Part shown: piece after piece, positions 44,560 through 52,754 of the stretch | Layout of the letters: each line of letters starts with the position of its first letter | Position numbering within the stretch: the stretch's first letter is position 1 | From: an uncultured Rhodospirillales bacterium | Lineage (GTDB): Bacteria; Pseudomonadota; Alphaproteobacteria; CACIAM-22H2 | Direction: 5' to 3' | Length of the DNA stretch: 64,000 nucleotides | Assembly: GCA_937926175.1 (NCBI GenBank) | Contig: CALANV010000008.1 | Coordinates: forward strand, 93,298 to 157,297 | Translations under genes and position numbers: made by a program | Notes under the pieces: generated by a model | The model's database searches: none | The model's input: only the letters and a program-made list of their open reading frames with translations | What the model was told of the DNA's origin: nothing

Positions 44560-45053
44560 CCGCCATCGCGGCCGCGTACGGGCGGCCGCTGCAGGTACGC
44601 AGGATCACGGGATCAAGGGCACCGGTGCCGTGATTTGCCGCGCCCTGACGTGACGGGCTTGGCGGTTCGGGCGGCGCTGCGGCGCCGCGCCGGAACCGGG
44701 CTCACGCACGGCACGTTCGCCCATCCGGGCGAACCGGACGATTGCCCACGACGTGCGGCGCATCCGTCATGCCGCGCAACGCACGATCGCGGCCGGGCTA
44801 GGTGTCGAGGCGCACCGATACGCCCCGGCGGGCCAGCGCATCCGCCATGGGTATTCCTGCCGTCGACAACGTCGGATCCATGCTCTTTCCCGCCGTTCCG
44901 TCGGGGTGATGGCGCAAACGCCGGCGGCGTGTGATCGGCGCCCATGGCGGGAACGGCGCAGGGAAGGGACCGTTCTCAGGAGAGCCTATGCCCCGCACAG
45001 CGAGGCGGGCTTCGAACGGGATCGGCACCGACAGCCGGTAATCGGAGGACGTA
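44560..45053. other. Intergenic region, no confident gene
   Basis: A 494-bp gap. The minus strand from about 45028 to 44798 is open for 76 codons, and its last 20 residues look somewhat protein-like, but it has no recognisable domain, so I regard it as a possible remnant at most. The promoter of the next operon should lie here. Confidence 0.4.
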
Positions 45054-46226
45054 ATGCCCAGGATCGGTATCTCGGGCTCCTATGGCGGACTGAACTTGGG
45101 CGACGAGGCGATCCTGACCAGCGCGATCGCCCAGCTGCGCGCGACCGTGCCCGACGTGGAGATCGTGGTCTTCTCGAAGAATGCGGAACACACGCGCGCG
45201 CATCACAAGGCCGACCGCGTGATCTCGCCCCGGGAGCTGCTGCTCGAGGAGATTATCCCCGAGATCGGGCGTCTCGACCTGCTGCTGCTCGGCGGCGGCG
45301 GCATCCTCTACGACACCGAGGCGCGCACCTACCTGCGCGAGGTCGTCATCGCGCATGAAAGGGGCATACCGACCTTTGCCTTTGCGATCGGCATCGGGCG
45401 GTTGAACGACCCCGAGGAGCGCCGCGCCGTGCGCCAGGGCATGAACCGGATGACCGGTATCACGGTGCGCGAACTCAGCGCGAAGCGCCTTCTCGAGGAG
45501 ATCGGGGTCGAGCGGCCGATCATGGTGACGGCGGACCCGGCGTTTCTGCTCACGCCGGAGCCGTTCACCGACGACATGCTACGCGCCGCAGGCGTGCCGC
45601 TCGATGTTCCCCTGATCGGGTTTTCCGTTCGCGAGTTGGGCCCGGCCGCGCCGGATCTGAGCGAGGCGGCATACCATGCCCTTCTGGCGGAGACGGCGGA
45701 TTTCATGGTGCATCGCTATGATGCCCATGTCGTGTTCGTACCAACCGAGCGCATCGATGTCCGCGAGGCGCATCGGGTCGTCGGCCAGATGGCGACGCCG
45801 GAACGCGCGCACATCCTTCGTTTCGACTACAGCCCGTCGCAGATGCTCGGGCTTCTCAGCCGCTTCGAAATGGCGGTCGGCATGCGGCTGCACTTCCTGA
45901 TCTTTGCGGCGCTCGCGGGCGTGCCGCTCATGGCCCTGCCATATGCGTCCAAGGTTACCGACCTTCTCGAAGCGCTTGGTCTGCCGAAGCGGCCGGCGGC
46001 GCATGAACAATACGCGGGTGCGTTTTTGGCCGACGTCGATCGGCTCTGGGACAATCGTGCGACGCAGCGGACGCTGGTGCGCACGCGTACCCCGCATCTG
46101 CAGGAGCGTGCCCGGCAGAACGTGCCGCTGGCGCTCGCGACCATCCGCGAGAAGGGACGGGCGCACCCCGCCGATTTGCTGCCAAACGCAAAGCTCGGTC
46201 ATGCCGGTGCTGGCGCGTCCGCGTGA
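45054..46226 (+). CDS. Polysaccharide pyruvyl transferase family protein (CsaB-like)
   Basis: A 390-residue GT-B-like protein. The N-terminus RIGISGSYGGLNLGDEAILTS and LLLLGGGGILYDTEARTYL are family hallmarks, and the C-terminal part has MAVGMRLHFLIFAALAGVPLMALPYASKV with the conserved Arg-His. Known members move pyruvate from PEP to a sugar to form a ketal on surface polymers. Its place ahead of an FAD oxidoreductase, an APH-type kinase and an enolase paralogue suggests a PEP-related side pathway rather than a glycan locus, but this is inference. The stop overlaps the next gene by 26 bp if that gene starts at 46201. Confidence 0.88.
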   Translation: MPRIGISGSYGGLNLGDEAILTSAIAQLRATVPDVEIVVFSKNAEHTRAHHKADRVISPRELLLEEIIPEIGRLDLLLLGGGGILYDTEARTYLREVVIAHERGIPTFAFAIGIGRLNDPEERRAVRQGMNRMTGITVRELSAKRLLEEIGVERPIMVTADPAFLLTPEPFTDDMLRAAGVPLDVPLIGFSVRELGPAAPDLSEAAYHALLAETADFMVHRYDAHVVFVPTERIDVREAHRVVGQMATPERAHILRFDYSPSQMLGLLSRFEMAVGMRLHFLIFAALAGVPLMALPYASKVTDLLEALGLPKRPAAHEQYAGAFLADVDRLWDNRATQRTLVRTRTPHLQERARQNVPLALATIREKGRAHPADLLPNAKLGHAGAGASA

Positions 46227-47637
46227 GCCGCGGACGGTCATGCTGCCACCGCGCATCGCGCGCGTCGGCGGGCGGGCGGATGTACTAATCGTCGGCGGCG
46301 GGCCTGCGGGCATCGGCGCCGCACTGGGCGCGGCCTGGGCGGGCGCCCGCGTGATCCTGGCGGAACGCCACGGATTTCTCGGCGGCAATGCCACCGTCGC
46401 ACTCGTAATGCCGCTGATGTCGTTCTTCACCGAGCGATGCCAGCCCGACGCGGCGGACCACACCCGGCTCTTGCCGATTGACCACGGACCGGGCGATCCC
46501 GTCATCGCCGGTGCGCTTGCCGTCTTTCTCGAGCGGCTCGTCGCCGCCCGCGGCGCCATCGCCCCTTCGGCGGCGACCGGCTATGTGGTTCCGTTCGATC
46601 CGGAGATGTTCAAGCTGGTCGCGATCGAACTTCTCGACGACGCCGGCGTGAGCCTGTTTCTGCACGCCTTCGCCTCGAGTGTGTTGATCGAGAACGAGCC
46701 GCCGGGCGTGGTCTTCGAGACCAAGTCCGGCCCCGTCCTGATCGAGGCGGATGCGATCGTCGACTGCACCGGCGACGGCGACGTCGCGGCCGGCGCCGGG
46801 GCTGCCTATGAGGTCGGACGCGACGTGGACGGCCTCGTGCAGCCGATGACGCTCATGTTCCGGATGGTGGGGATGGATCATGCCGCCTTCGCCGCCTATG
46901 TGAACGAAAACCCGTCGCAATGGCACGGCGTACACGGGTTGTGGGATCTGATCGCCGAGGCCGCGGCGGCAGGCGAACTCGATCTGCCGCGGGAAGATAT
47001 CCTCTTCTTCGCAACCCCCCATCGCGGCGAGGTCAGCGTGAACAGCACCCGCGTCACGGGCGCCCTCGGCACCAGCGTCTGGGACCTGACCTACGCGGAG
47101 TGGCTGAGCCGGCGCCAGATGCGCCAGATCGCTGCGTTCCTGAAAAAACGCGTGCCCGGTTTCGCAGAAGCCTATGTCGTGCAGAGCGGTACGACCATCG
47201 GTGTGCGCGAGACGCGGCGCATCGTGGGCGAGTACCGGCTGACCGCCGACGACATTCTTTCGGCACGCAAGTTCGAGGACGCGATCGTCCGCGGGACATA
47301 CCCGATCGATATCCATGATCCGGTCGGGAAGGGGACAGTGTTGAAGCGGGTGCCGCTCGGCGACGCGTACGAGATCCCGTTGCGCTGTCTCGTGCCACAG
47401 CATGTCGAACACCTGCTCGTGGCGGGACGGTGCATCTCCGGCACGCACGAAGCCCACTCGTCGTATCGCGTCACGCCGATCGCGATGGCGACCGGTCAAG
47501 CCGCCGGCGTTTGCGCGGCGATGGCCGTCCGGACGCAACGACGTCCGCGCGACGTGCGGGCCGGCGAGGTCCAGGCGGAACTGAGGCGGCAGGGGGCGAA
47601 CCTGCGCGGGCCGCTCGACGCGCACGACGCCGTTTGA
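46201..47637 (+). CDS. FAD-dependent oxidoreductase (FAD_oxidored family)
   Basis: A 478-residue flavoprotein. The dinucleotide-binding motif is DVLIVGGGPAGIGAALGAAWAGARVILAERHGFLGGNAT in pattern (residues about 28-66). VDCTGDGDVAAGAGA and the C-terminal GTHEAHSSYRVTPIAMATGQAAG complete the FAD site. The family includes xanthan-lyase-like and fumarate-reductase-like proteins of mostly unknown substrate. The ATG at 46201 overlaps the upstream gene; ATG 46240 is an alternative. Confidence 0.85.
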   Translation: MPVLARPREPRTVMLPPRIARVGGRADVLIVGGGPAGIGAALGAAWAGARVILAERHGFLGGNATVALVMPLMSFFTERCQPDAADHTRLLPIDHGPGDPVIAGALAVFLERLVAARGAIAPSAATGYVVPFDPEMFKLVAIELLDDAGVSLFLHAFASSVLIENEPPGVVFETKSGPVLIEADAIVDCTGDGDVAAGAGAAYEVGRDVDGLVQPMTLMFRMVGMDHAAFAAYVNENPSQWHGVHGLWDLIAEAAAAGELDLPREDILFFATPHRGEVSVNSTRVTGALGTSVWDLTYAEWLSRRQMRQIAAFLKKRVPGFAEAYVVQSGTTIGVRETRRIVGEYRLTADDILSARKFEDAIVRGTYPIDIHDPVGKGTVLKRVPLGDAYEIPLRCLVPQHVEHLLVAGRCISGTHEAHSSYRVTPIAMATGQAAGVCAAMAVRTQRRPRDVRAGEVQAELRRQGANLRGPLDAHDAV

Positions 47638-47741
47638 GGCGTCGACTTTCACCCGCGCCCGGTCGGCGGCGATTCTCCCTGACATGCCGGGCCGTCGCTG
47701 AACTCTTGGACAGAGCCCGCGACGCGGCTACAACCGTCGGC

Positions 47742-48782
47742 ATGAACGAGATGTCCGATACATTCGACCGCGAGGTCGACGCGGCGCGGGCGGCACTCCT
47801 GCGGCTCGGCCTGATCACGCCGGCCGACCGTCCGCGTTTCGCGCGGCTGACCGGCGGCGTCGCCTCGGACATCTGGAAGGTCGAGCTGCCGGCGGGCCCG
47901 GTCTGCGTCAAGCGGGCGCTCGCCAAGTTGCGCGTCCAGCAGGACTGGCGCGCCCCGGTATCGCGCAGCGGCAACGAGGTCGCCTGGCTCGAGACCGTCG
48001 GGCGCATCGTGCCGGACTCGGTACCGCGCGTGATCGCGGCCGACCGGGACGCCAACCTGTTCGTGATGACCTATCTCGATCCCGCCGTTTACAGCGGCTG
48101 GAAGCAACAGCTTCGCGACGGCATCGCCGATGCGGCGACGGCGCGCGCCGTCGGCGAGCGTCTCGTCCGCATCCACGCGGCGACGGCCGGCGATCCGGCG
48201 GTCGCCGCACGCTTCCGGACCGACGAGATATTCGATGCGATCCGGCTGGAGCCGTATCTCCTCGCGACGGCGCGCCACTACGAAGGACTCGGTCAGCCCG
48301 ATATCGCTGCGGCGTTGCGCGACCTGGCCGCCGTGACGGCGGCGACCAAACACGCGCTCGTCCACGGCGACGTGAGCCCGAAGAACATTCTCGTGGGGCC
48401 TTGCGGGCCTGTGTTCCTCGATGCGGAATGCGCCTGGTACGGCGATCCGGCCTTCGATCTTGCGTTCTGTCTCAACCACATGCTGCTCAAATGCCTGTGG
48501 CGGCCCGATGCGTCCGCAGGGTTCATGGCGTGTTTCGATGAGCTGGCTTCGGCCTATCTCGCCGGCGTGACATGGGAGCCGCCCGCGGCGATCGAGGCGC
48601 GGACGGCGCGGCTTCTGCCCGGGCTTTTCCTTGCACGCGTCGATGGCAAGTCGCCGGTCGAATATCTGGTCGACGCGCGCGACAAGGATCGCGTGCGGCG
48701 CGTGGCCATCCGGTTCCTGCGGGAGCCGGCGACACGATTGGCGGCAATCCGTGCCGCCTGGACGGAGGAGACGAGCTCGTGA
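47742..48782 (+). CDS. Aminoglycoside-phosphotransferase-fold kinase
   Basis: A 346-residue APH/choline-kinase-fold small-molecule kinase. The nucleotide loop contains LTGGVASDIWKVELPAGPVCVKRAL with the ATP-binding Lys. The catalytic loop is HALVHGDVSPKNILVG and the metal Asp/Glu are in VFLDAECAWYGDPAFDLAF. The closest functional type by eye is methylthioribose or homoserine kinase-like. The stop overlaps the enolase-like GTG start by 4 bp (48779-48782), so kinase and enolase paralogue are made together. Phosphorylation of a hydroxy acid before enolase-type dehydration is a plausible role. ATG 47751 is an alternative start. Confidence 0.87.
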   Translation: MNEMSDTFDREVDAARAALLRLGLITPADRPRFARLTGGVASDIWKVELPAGPVCVKRALAKLRVQQDWRAPVSRSGNEVAWLETVGRIVPDSVPRVIAADRDANLFVMTYLDPAVYSGWKQQLRDGIADAATARAVGERLVRIHAATAGDPAVAARFRTDEIFDAIRLEPYLLATARHYEGLGQPDIAAALRDLAAVTAATKHALVHGDVSPKNILVGPCGPVFLDAECAWYGDPAFDLAFCLNHMLLKCLWRPDASAGFMACFDELASAYLAGVTWEPPAAIEARTARLLPGLFLARVDGKSPVEYLVDARDKDRVRRVAIRFLREPATRLAAIRAAWTEETSS

Positions 48783-50047
48783 CGAAGATCGTGGCAGTGA
48801 TCGGGCGGCGCATATGGGATTCACGCGGCCGGCCGACGGTCGAAACCGAAATCCGGCTGGCGAGCGGTGCCGTCGGTCGCGGCATCGCGCCCGCCGGTGC
48901 CTCTACGGGGTCGGGCGAGGCGATCGATCTGCGCGATGGCGGCACCCGGTTCGGCGGCCTCGATGTCCGCCGCGCCGTCGCCAACGTGAACGGGGAAATC
49001 GCTGCCGCACTGATCGGCTGCGATGCCACCGATCAGGCGGCCATCGACCATCGTCTCGTCACGTTGGACGGGACGCCGAACAAGGCGCGCTTGGGCGGCA
49101 ATGCGATCATCGCGACGTCGATGGCGGTGGCACACGCGGCGGCCGCGGCGCGCGGGCTGCCGCTGTGGCGTTCGCTCGGCGCCGAGACGCCGGTTCTGCC
49201 GATGCCGGAAATCCAGATCATCGGCGGCGGTGCGCATGCGAGCCGTCGCGTCGATGTGCAGGATTTCATGATCGTGCCGGTCGGCGCCCGCGATTTTGCC
49301 GAAGCGCTCGACTGGGCGGCGGAGGTTCATCGCTCTGCCGGCGGCCTCCTCGCCAAGGCCGGACGGGTCGCCGGCGTGGCCGACGAGGGCGGCTATTGGC
49401 CGGCGTTCGACCGCAACGAGGATGCGATCGAACTGATCGTCCGCGCGATCGAGTCCGCCGGCTTGCGTCCCGGCGCGGACGTCGCCATTTCGCTCGACAT
49501 CGCCGCGACGCAGCTCCGCACGCCCGGCGGCTACCGCCTCGCGCGCGAGGGACGGGAATTGTCGCCCGACGCGTTCGCGGCACTTCTGCTCGGCTGGCTC
49601 GACGCCTACCCGATCTGCGCGATCGAGGATCCACTCGCCGAGGATGATGCCGACGGTATCGCCGCCTTTACCCGCGCGGCGTCGGCGCGCGCGATCGTGG
49701 TGGGCGACGATTTCCTGGTCACGAATGCGGGGCGAATCGCCGATGCCGCGGCGAAAGGCGCCTGCACGGCGACCCTCATCAAGCCGAACCAGGCCGGAAC
49801 GCTCACCGAGGCGAAGGCGGCATTCGATGCCGCGCGCGCCGTGGGCTGGACGACGATCGTGTCGGCGCGCTCGGGCGAAACCGAGGACGTGACCATCGCG
49901 CATCTCGCCGCGGGGTGGGGCGCCGACATGCTGAAGGTCGGCTCGTTGACGCGCTCGGAGCGGATGGCGAAATGGAACGAATGCCAGCGGATCGCCGAAA
50001 GCCCCGGGGCGCGTTTCGCCGGCTGGCGGGGCGCGCGCGGCGGCTGA
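48779..50047 (+). CDS. Enolase-like paralogue with an altered active site
   Basis: A 422-residue member of the enolase family. Conserved: AGASTGSGEAIDLRDG, GGGAHASRRVDVQDFMIVP, DEGGYWPAF, the metal ligands in SLDIAA, CAIEDPLAEDD and VVGDDFLVTN, the base Lys in TLIKPNQAGTLTE, then SARSGETED and SERMAKWNE. Differences from glycolytic enolase include PSGASTG changed to PAGASTG, the NIINGG block changed to IQIIGGG, and QEFM changed to QDFM, where the Glu helps catalysis. These suggest a different substrate. The GTG start has GGAGGAG upstream and is coupled to the kinase gene. No gene in the window replaces it as a housekeeping enolase, so a second enolase should exist elsewhere. Confidence 0.86.
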   Translation: MTKIVAVIGRRIWDSRGRPTVETEIRLASGAVGRGIAPAGASTGSGEAIDLRDGGTRFGGLDVRRAVANVNGEIAAALIGCDATDQAAIDHRLVTLDGTPNKARLGGNAIIATSMAVAHAAAAARGLPLWRSLGAETPVLPMPEIQIIGGGAHASRRVDVQDFMIVPVGARDFAEALDWAAEVHRSAGGLLAKAGRVAGVADEGGYWPAFDRNEDAIELIVRAIESAGLRPGADVAISLDIAATQLRTPGGYRLAREGRELSPDAFAALLLGWLDAYPICAIEDPLAEDDADGIAAFTRAASARAIVVGDDFLVTNAGRIADAAAKGACTATLIKPNQAGTLTEAKAAFDAARAVGWTTIVSARSGETEDVTIAHLAAGWGADMLKVGSLTRSERMAKWNECQRIAESPGARFAGWRGARGG

Positions 50048-50056
50048 ACGTCCGGC

Positions 50057-51730
50057 TCAGCCCCAGCTCGTGATGATGCCGCGCCGGCGCAGGTTGAAGC
50101 GCGGCTTGTACACGGCTGCGGGCAGGGAGCCCGGACGGCCGAAGAGGTAGCCCTGGCCGTATCCGACTCCCAGCGCCTTCAGCGCATCGGACTGCGCCTC
50201 GGTTTCGACCATCTCGGCGATCGTACCGGCGCCGAGCTTGCGGGTGAGCGCCACGATGGCCTCGATCAACGCGCGGTCGCGCGGGTCGCTGGTGACGTTG
50301 CGCGTGTACTTGCCGGCGAGTTTCACGAAATCGACCGCAAACGCGTTGAGGTAGTCGAACGAAGCGGCACCGGTTCCGAAATCGTCGAGGCAGATGCGGA
50401 TGCCGCGCCGGCGCAGGTCCTGCAGGAACAGGGCGACTTCATCCGGACGGCTGATGATCGCCGACTCGGTGACCTCCAGCAGCAGGCGGCCGTCGAGATC
50501 ACTCGCCGTCTTCAGGAGCGCCTCGAGCTCGGCACGAAAGATCGCGCTCTCCAGCGAGCGCCCGGACAAGTTGACCGCGATCGACACGGCCGGCTGCATC
50601 GCCTTTCGTTCCTCCAGCGCCCGCAGCACGCGGTCGCACACGGCGAGATCCAGCTCGTTGACGACGCCGACCTGCTCGGCGAAAGCGATGCGGGCTGCCG
50701 GCGATTCGCTTTCGGCGAAGCGGGCCAGCGCCTCGTAATGCGTGATGTTGCGCGATTCGAGCTCGACGATCGGCTGGAAGGCGAGATCGAACTGACGCGT
50801 GCTGAGCGCGGTGCGCAGCTGGCGGATGTTGCTTGCCGCCTCGCGGAGAAGCTGGCCGAGTCCCTCGGACAGCGATTGAATCGTGAAGTTTCCCTGCTTC
50901 GCCTCGGCAAACCTGTTGATCGCATAGACGAGGATGCGGGCGGCGTCGGTATCGCTCAGGCGGCCGCGGTCGAGGTCGACGGTCGACGTGCCGACCGTCA
51001 GCGATCGGCCCCGGGGATCGGCACTCCTGACGATTTCGGCGATCTGTTGGCCCAGGCTTCGCACATCGAGCGCGCCGTCGTGGACCAGTCCGAAGCGGTC
51101 GGCCGATAACCGGCCCGCGCCGTCGCCGCCCACCGATCTGGCCCGCAGATGCCGTCCGACGACGTTCATCAGCCCGGTGGCCGTCTCGCCATCGACACGC
51201 CGGCGAAGTTCGTCGAGACCGCCCATCGTGAGCAATGTCAGCTTGCCGCCGTTTCCGATCTCGGCGACGGCGCGCCGGACGAAGGAGTCGCGGTCGAGCA
51301 GCCGGGTCTCGGGATCGCGCCCGTTCTCCGTCCTTTCGCCGTCCATCGGCACGGCGGAAACCGGGGTGCTGAGCGTCAGGTGGAACACGTCACGTTCGGA
51401 CGGCAGTCGGCAACCGCCGAGAATGACGGTCGAACCTTCATTGGCAAGCTGCACCATGATCGGGGCGAGGCGGCCGCCCTTGGCGATCGAGCCCAGCAGG
51501 ATCTTGGCGAGCGGGCGATCGGTCGCCGAGAGCAGATCCAGCACCGAATGGCCGATGAGGTCCTCGGCCTTCTGATGCGTCAGGCTGAACGTGGCGCCGG
51601 TTGCGAACCGGATCTTGTAGTCCGCGCCGACCTCCATCAGCAGATCCGCCGCGGCGAATGCAAAGGCTACGAATCGGTCGCGCTCCTCGCGCAAGTGGTC
51701 TCGCGTCGGCGGTACGGCTGGATAAGTCAT
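50057..51730 (-). CDS. PAS-like/degenerate GGDEF-EAL domain protein
   Basis: A 557-residue signalling protein. Residues about 25-130 form a PAS-like sensor (FATGATFSLTHQKAEDLIGHSVLDL). A middle segment resembles GGDEF domains but lacks the GGDEF signature (LTMGGLDELRRRV region), so it is probably not a cyclase. The C-terminal EAL domain has YEALAR, NLSGRSLES, LEVTES, CLDDFGTGAASFDYL and VKLAGKYT, then IAEMVET, so most c-di-GMP phosphodiesterase residues are present. I chose ATG 51730; the frame is open to 51790. It is convergent with the enolase-like gene. Confidence 0.88.
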   Translation of the reverse strand: MTYPAVPPTRDHLREERDRFVAFAFAAADLLMEVGADYKIRFATGATFSLTHQKAEDLIGHSVLDLLSATDRPLAKILLGSIAKGGRLAPIMVQLANEGSTVILGGCRLPSERDVFHLTLSTPVSAVPMDGERTENGRDPETRLLDRDSFVRRAVAEIGNGGKLTLLTMGGLDELRRRVDGETATGLMNVVGRHLRARSVGGDGAGRLSADRFGLVHDGALDVRSLGQQIAEIVRSADPRGRSLTVGTSTVDLDRGRLSDTDAARILVYAINRFAEAKQGNFTIQSLSEGLGQLLREAASNIRQLRTALSTRQFDLAFQPIVELESRNITHYEALARFAESESPAARIAFAEQVGVVNELDLAVCDRVLRALEERKAMQPAVSIAVNLSGRSLESAIFRAELEALLKTASDLDGRLLLEVTESAIISRPDEVALFLQDLRRRGIRICLDDFGTGAASFDYLNAFAVDFVKLAGKYTRNVTSDPRDRALIEAIVALTRKLGAGTIAEMVETEAQSDALKALGVGYGQGYLFGRPGSLPAAVYKPRFNLRRRGIITSWG

Positions 51731-51865
51731 GTCGTGTGGATTGGGGTCGTCGTCGTGGCGTGGCGTGGTCAGCAACCGTAGGATGCGCACGCTTAAGGAA
51801 GTTTTGACGTGAGCGGTTAACTCGGAGCCTCGGCCTTGACAAGCAGGGGGTTAGGCGCCCCATTA

Positions 51866-51886
51866 TTCGTACACAAACAATCGGTC
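51866..51886 (+). promoter_or_regulatory. Candidate MarR operator B
   Basis: TTCGT-AC-ACAAA (51866-51877) is the inverted repeat of site A with one change, followed by CAATCGGTC. The core 51869-51886 differs from 40428-40445 at one of 18 positions. It lies 32 bp before the start of the molybdenum hydroxylase operon, overlapping the expected promoter. Confidence 0.7.
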
Positions 51887-51917
51887 GTGGAACAGGCACG
51901 GCGGGATCAGGGAGGCG

Positions 51918-52754
51918 ATGGGAAGCTATCTGCGTCCCACAAGACTGAGCGAGGCAGTCGCGGCGCTTGCCGGGCGCCCGCATGTGATCGTCGCCGGCGG
52001 CACGGATTTCTACCCCGCCCGCGTCGGCCGGCCGCTCGACGAGGACATCCTCGACATCACCGCCATTGATGAGCTCCGGCGGATCTCGGACGAAGGATCG
52101 CACTGGCGCATTCCCGCGCTCGTCACGTGGAGCGAGCTGGTGGCCGCCGATCTGCCGCCCCTGTTCGACGGTCTGAAGCGCGCGGCGCGGGAAGTGGGCG
52201 GCATCCAGATTCAGAATGCCGGCACGATCTGCGGCAATCTCTGCAACGCGTCACCGGCCGCCGACGGCATCCCGAACCTGCTCACGCTCGAGGCCGAAGT
52301 CGAGCTTGCCTCGGCATCGGGCAGCCGGCGGCTGCCGGTCGCCGGCTTCGTCCAGGGGAACCGCCGCACGGCCCGGAAGCCGGACGAACTCGTGGCAGCG
52401 ATCCGCGTGCCGAAGCCGGCCCGGCCGGCGCGCGGCACGTTCCTCAAGCTCGGCGCGCGTACCTACCTCGTCATTTCCATCGTCATGGTGGCCGGCGTCA
52501 TCGAGACTGGGCCGGATGGTCGCATCGCGGCGGCGCGCTTTGCCGTGGGCGCGTGCGCGCCGACCGCACGGCGGCTGCCGGCGCTGGAACAGGCTTTGAT
52601 CGGCGAGAAGCCGTCGCCGGCGCTCGGCGGGCTCGTCCGGCCCGAGCATCTGGCGCCGCTCAGCCCGATCGACGACGTCCGGGGCACGGCCGCGTACCGC
52701 CGCGATGCGACGCTGACGCTTCTGCGCCGTGCGATCCAGGAGCTTGCAGCATGA
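51918..52754 (+). CDS. Molybdenum hydroxylase FAD-binding subunit (CoxM/XdhB type)
   Basis: A 278-residue FAD subunit of the xanthine dehydrogenase family. The flavin loop is VIVAGGTDFYPARVGRPL and the second is GTICGNLCNASPAADGIPNLL. The C-terminal CO-dehydrogenase flavoprotein domain follows (FLKLGARTYLVISIVMVAGV). It passes electrons from the Mo/FeS subunit to an acceptor. A GGAGG box precedes the ATG and candidate operator B lies just upstream. The stop overlaps the fused large subunit gene by 4 bp. Confidence 0.93.
   Translation: MGSYLRPTRLSEAVAALAGRPHVIVAGGTDFYPARVGRPLDEDILDITAIDELRRISDEGSHWRIPALVTWSELVAADLPPLFDGLKRAAREVGGIQIQNAGTICGNLCNASPAADGIPNLLTLEAEVELASASGSRRLPVAGFVQGNRRTARKPDELVAAIRVPKPARPARGTFLKLGARTYLVISIVMVAGVIETGPDGRIAAARFAVGACAPTARRLPALEQALIGEKPSPALGGLVRPEHLAPLSPIDDVRGTAAYRRDATLTLLRRAIQELAA

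Noticed and set aside
44798..45028. Possible small minus-strand gene of 76 codons
   Set aside because: Only the last 20 residues look protein-like, there is no domain or good ribosome binding site; kept only as a possible remnant in the intergenic note.
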